Shown here: one piece after another, positions 62,333 to 64,000 of the stretch
Position numbering within the stretch: position 1 is the first letter of the stretch
Layout: each line of letters starts with the position of its first letter
Origin: JADLHS01 sp964561105
Lineage (GTDB): Bacteria; Verrucomicrobiota; Verrucomicrobiia; Limisphaerales; JADLHS01
Reading direction: 5' to 3'
Assembly: GCA_964561105.1 (NCBI GenBank)
Contig: CAZLOH010000016.1
Coordinates: 1-64,000, forward strand
Length of the DNA: 64,000 nt
Made by a program: the position numbers and the translations under genes
Notes under the pieces: model-generated
Database searches by the model: none
Told to the model about the DNA's origin: nothing
The model's input: the letters and a program-made list of their open reading frames with translations, nothing else

Positions 62333-62385
62333 GCCGGGTCGGGGGACCCGGCCTACAGCATGTAGGCCCGGTGTCCTCACCGGGC
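62333..62385. repeat. Head-to-head pair of GTAG-headed REP-like hairpins
   Basis: On the minus strand GTAG plus GCCGGGTC, loop CCCC, GACCCGGC; on the plus strand GTAG (62362-62365), GCCCGGTG, loop TCCT, CACCGGGC. Both stems are perfect 8-bp and are separated by five bases. This is the BIME-like layout of paired REPs. Confidence 0.75.
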
Positions 62386-62526
62386 GGTTCACGGAAAGGT
62401 TTGTGGAGCGGAGGAAGCTCTTGCGGGAATACATGGTCGCAGCCTATGAGATGGCCCGAAATCGTCAAGCAGCCGCGCGTCCGAGCGCGCGGCAATCTGC
62501 TCCGATTGTTTCACTACGGTTTGGAA

Positions 62527-62563
62527 CGAAAAGCATCAGGCCGGTCACGGGTGACCGGCCTGA
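62527..62563 (-). terminator. Rho-independent terminator after PEP-CTERM gene
   Basis: A perfect 13-bp stem (TCAGGCCGGTCAC, loop, GTGACCGGCCTGA; 62536-62563) is followed on the minus strand by TGCTTTTCG. It lies 36 bp after the stop codon of the PEP-CTERM gene. The T-run is short, so it is a probable rather than certain terminator. Confidence 0.75.
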
Positions 62564-62598
62564 CGGTGGAGAGTGTCTGTGGACGGGGTGCCGCCAAG

Positions 62599-63441
62599 TT
62601 ACGCCGCGCGAGCCTTGCGGACAAACCGGAACATGCTCGCCCCAAACGGCAACAGCAGCAATGCACCCGCGATCACGGTCGTGGGTTCGGGAACGACCGT
62701 CAATTGAGCGTTGTCAAAGGCAAGCGTGGAGAATTGATTGTAATCAAACCACCCATAGCGATTGCCGCCGATTCCAGAGATCAGGTCCAAGGGATCACTC
62801 AGGGTCCATTTGTTCACGAGTAAACTGGATGAGTCGAAGATGCTCAAATCTACGGCCAGCACTCCTGCATTCTCGTAAAAATGATGTTCAAACGTGTACC
62901 AACCTGTAGTGGAGATGGCGATAGGTGCGTGGCCAGGATCCTTTGCATACGCGCTGCCGGGCTGGCTGTTGTTGCCCGCGCTGATCACGAAACGAGACGT
63001 GTTTGCACCCGGACCGGTGGCGTCATTGTAAAACCCCGCATTGAAGATAAAGTCACGGTGGAATGTGCCAGAGTTATTGTTGATCGCCGAATCAAAGTCA
63101 AAGCGCGTGTTATTGGCCCAGCCGCCACCGACGTTGAGATAGATGTCCACTGAGGTCCAGTATTCCTTAAATGCTGTGGGCACGGCGTTGCCTGCGCCGT
63201 AGTTGTAGCCGCCCCAATTGCCAGCCGAGCCGGAGGCGGAACTCTCTGCATGGTAGCTGCCGGAAGCCGAAGTGATCCCGTTGTTTCCGGAGGCGACCCG
63301 GGTTGCGTCAAGGCCGCTGCCGAAAACATTCCAGCCGGCCGTATCCGTCTCGAAGCCGTTGGAATATAATATCGTTGCCTGCACAGTCCACGCCGAGGCA
63401 ATCATCGTGGCCACCGCCAATACTTTAGAGTTTAGTCTCAT
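62599..63441 (-). CDS. PEP-CTERM sorting-domain protein
   Basis: The product has 280 residues. A signal peptide (MRLNSKVLAVATMIASAWTV) precedes a beta-rich, concanavalin-like domain ('ILYSNGFETDTAGWNVFGSG', 'WYTFEHHFYENAGVLAVDLSIFDSSS'), and the C-terminus has 'VPEPTTVIAGALLLLPFGAS' then 'FRFVRKARAA', i.e. PEP motif, membrane helix and basic tail. It would be sorted to the surface by an exosortase, which is not in the window. Codons are less GC-rich than in neighbours. The start at 63441 is the ATG before the signal. Confidence 0.9.
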   Translation of the reverse strand: MRLNSKVLAVATMIASAWTVQATILYSNGFETDTAGWNVFGSGLDATRVASGNNGITSASGSYHAESSASGSAGNWGGYNYGAGNAVPTAFKEYWTSVDIYLNVGGGWANNTRFDFDSAINNNSGTFHRDFIFNAGFYNDATGPGANTSRFVISAGNNSQPGSAYAKDPGHAPIAISTTGWYTFEHHFYENAGVLAVDLSIFDSSSLLVNKWTLSDPLDLISGIGGNRYGWFDYNQFSTLAFDNAQLTVVPEPTTVIAGALLLLPFGASMFRFVRKARAA

Positions 63442-63754
63442 GATACATTTTTGATTCTGATCTCCGGCGTAGCCGAATCTCTGACTCACCCTGAAGTCAA
63501 AAACTTCGCCTTCGCGCGAACGGTCTGGTTGAACGATCTGGTTTATACCGACGCGCATCTTATCGTGATGACCGCAGTTGATCTATACCTGTATCGGACA
63601 TGTGTACTCACTTTTGGGACATGGCGTACCGACCCTTGGCAAGCTCGAGTTCTCGAGCAAACCGTCGGATAGGCCAAGACCAACCCGAGGAAATCACCAC
63701 CCAACACAACGATGTGGCGTCGTGACGGGCAAGGCAGATTGCGCCCGGCCACCT
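63442..63754. other. Intergenic region
   Basis: This 313-bp gap lies between the PEP-CTERM gene start and the end of the next minus-strand gene and should hold the PEP-CTERM promoter. A perfect palindrome GCTCGAGTTCTCGAGC lies at 63643-63658. The block around 63595-63630 (GGACATGTG, GGGACATGG) looks like a possible transposon-end relic, but I could not support it further. Confidence 0.4.
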
Positions 63755-64000
63755 TTACAACCGGAGGCGGAAGAATTTTTTTGCACCCGAGTAGGGCACG
63801 ATGTAGGGCGAGGCGGTGTTCACGTCCAGGTAGGGGCCGGTGACTTCGTCCGCCGCCTGCAAGGTGCCGCGCGACCAGGTGAGTGTCATCTGGCCCGCGC
63901 CCGTCGCAACGGAAATCGTCGGGGGAAGGTACACCGTCACGGCAAAGGTCTGTTGCGCGCTGAGGTTGGGCACGCCATCGTCAGTGACGATCACGGTCAT
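63755..64000 (-). CDS. C-terminal end of a large surface protein (partial)
   Basis: The minus-strand frame enters from the right edge and ends at 63755. The visible 81 residues show a cadherin-like end ('VTDDGVPNLSAQQTFAVTVYL') and a final domain 'GAGQMTLTWSRGTLQAADEVTGPYLDVNTASPY' closing with 'FFRLRL', the same type of ending as the giant protein at 9005-14551. The first ATG in the window is almost certainly internal. The 5' part and the main domains lie beyond the window. Confidence 0.8.
   Translation of the reverse strand: MTVIVTDDGVPNLSAQQTFAVTVYLPPTISVATGAGQMTLTWSRGTLQAADEVTGPYLDVNTASPYIVPYSGAKKFFRLRL

Noticed and set aside
62174..62434. N-terminal extension of the GH78 protein to the ATG at 62434
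   Set aside because: It would translate a REP-like hairpin pair and place the signal peptide 88 residues inside the chain; GTG 62173 begins exactly at a good signal peptide.
63543..63752. 69-residue minus-strand frame before the PEP-CTERM gene
   Set aside because: It has no family resemblance and low-complexity Arg/Thr/Val content; it is likely a chance frame in the intergenic region.

Overview
The window is about 62% GC, densely coded on both strands, and reads like a chromosome segment of a free-living, carbohydrate-degrading member of the Verrucomicrobiota, most likely the Pedosphaera/Limisphaera side of the phylum. This is inferred from gene content: a PEP-CTERM protein, a 1.8-kb-residue secreted protein with PA14 and autotransporter-type beta-strand repeats, Tat-exported Gfo/Idh/MocA oxidoreductases, a DUF1080 protein, GH78 and GH44-like enzymes, several MacB/FtsX-type permeases, and many short palindromic repeats between and inside genes. 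No rRNA or taxon marker is present, so the assignment is not proven.

Layout. 1-9 kb: the 3' part of a PAS/GAF sensor (minus strand), tRNA-Arg(CCG), a coiled-coil pseudopilin-like protein, an animal-type transketolase, a LIM/DA1-like metallopeptidase, a 39-residue lipoprotein, YqgE, a three-gene overlapping minus-strand operon (membrane protein, YfcE-type phosphoesterase, TrmN6-like methyltransferase) and an RluA-type pseudouridine synthase. 9-14.5 kb: the giant metzincin-like secreted protein. 14.5-24 kb: housekeeping genes on the plus strand (dUTPase-like, STAS-like, hpt, moaD, moaE, CNT nucleoside transporter, RbsD/FucU, TPR protein, scpA-X-scpB, thiE) interrupted by a decayed Fic module. 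24-31.8 kb: nucleotidyltransferase pair, DnaQ-like exonuclease, an Mla/MCE lipid-transport operon, acyltransferase plus glycosyltransferase, and a deoC gene that needs a -1 frameshift. 31.9-37.5 kb and 42.5-47.2 kb: two MacA/MacB-type tripartite efflux operons. Between them lie a GH44-like gene with an in-frame TGA and, directly on its stop codon, a decayed IS66-type element (28-bp inverted repeats, near-perfect 8-bp target duplication) that holds a toxin-antitoxin pair.

47.5-62.2 kb is a carbohydrate locus. Four co-directional genes (AP-endonuclease-2-type isomerase, basic-secretory-protein/DUF1080 fusion, and two tandem Gfo/Idh/MocA oxidoreductases with twin-arginine signals) match the gene set of the oxidation-based 3-keto-glycoside route for glycan breakdown. 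Beside them are two TIM-barrel hydrolase-like proteins and a GH78-type rhamnosidase. The window ends with a PEP-CTERM protein and the C-terminus of a large surface protein.

Repeats are a main theme. There are two roughly 150-bp elements each built of four hairpins inside inverted repeats, GTAG-headed REP-like hairpins, a 60-bp repeat in two inverted copies 31 kb apart, a 1-kb gene-free nest of palindromes, and repeat-derived peptide inserts in the coding regions of deoC and thiE.
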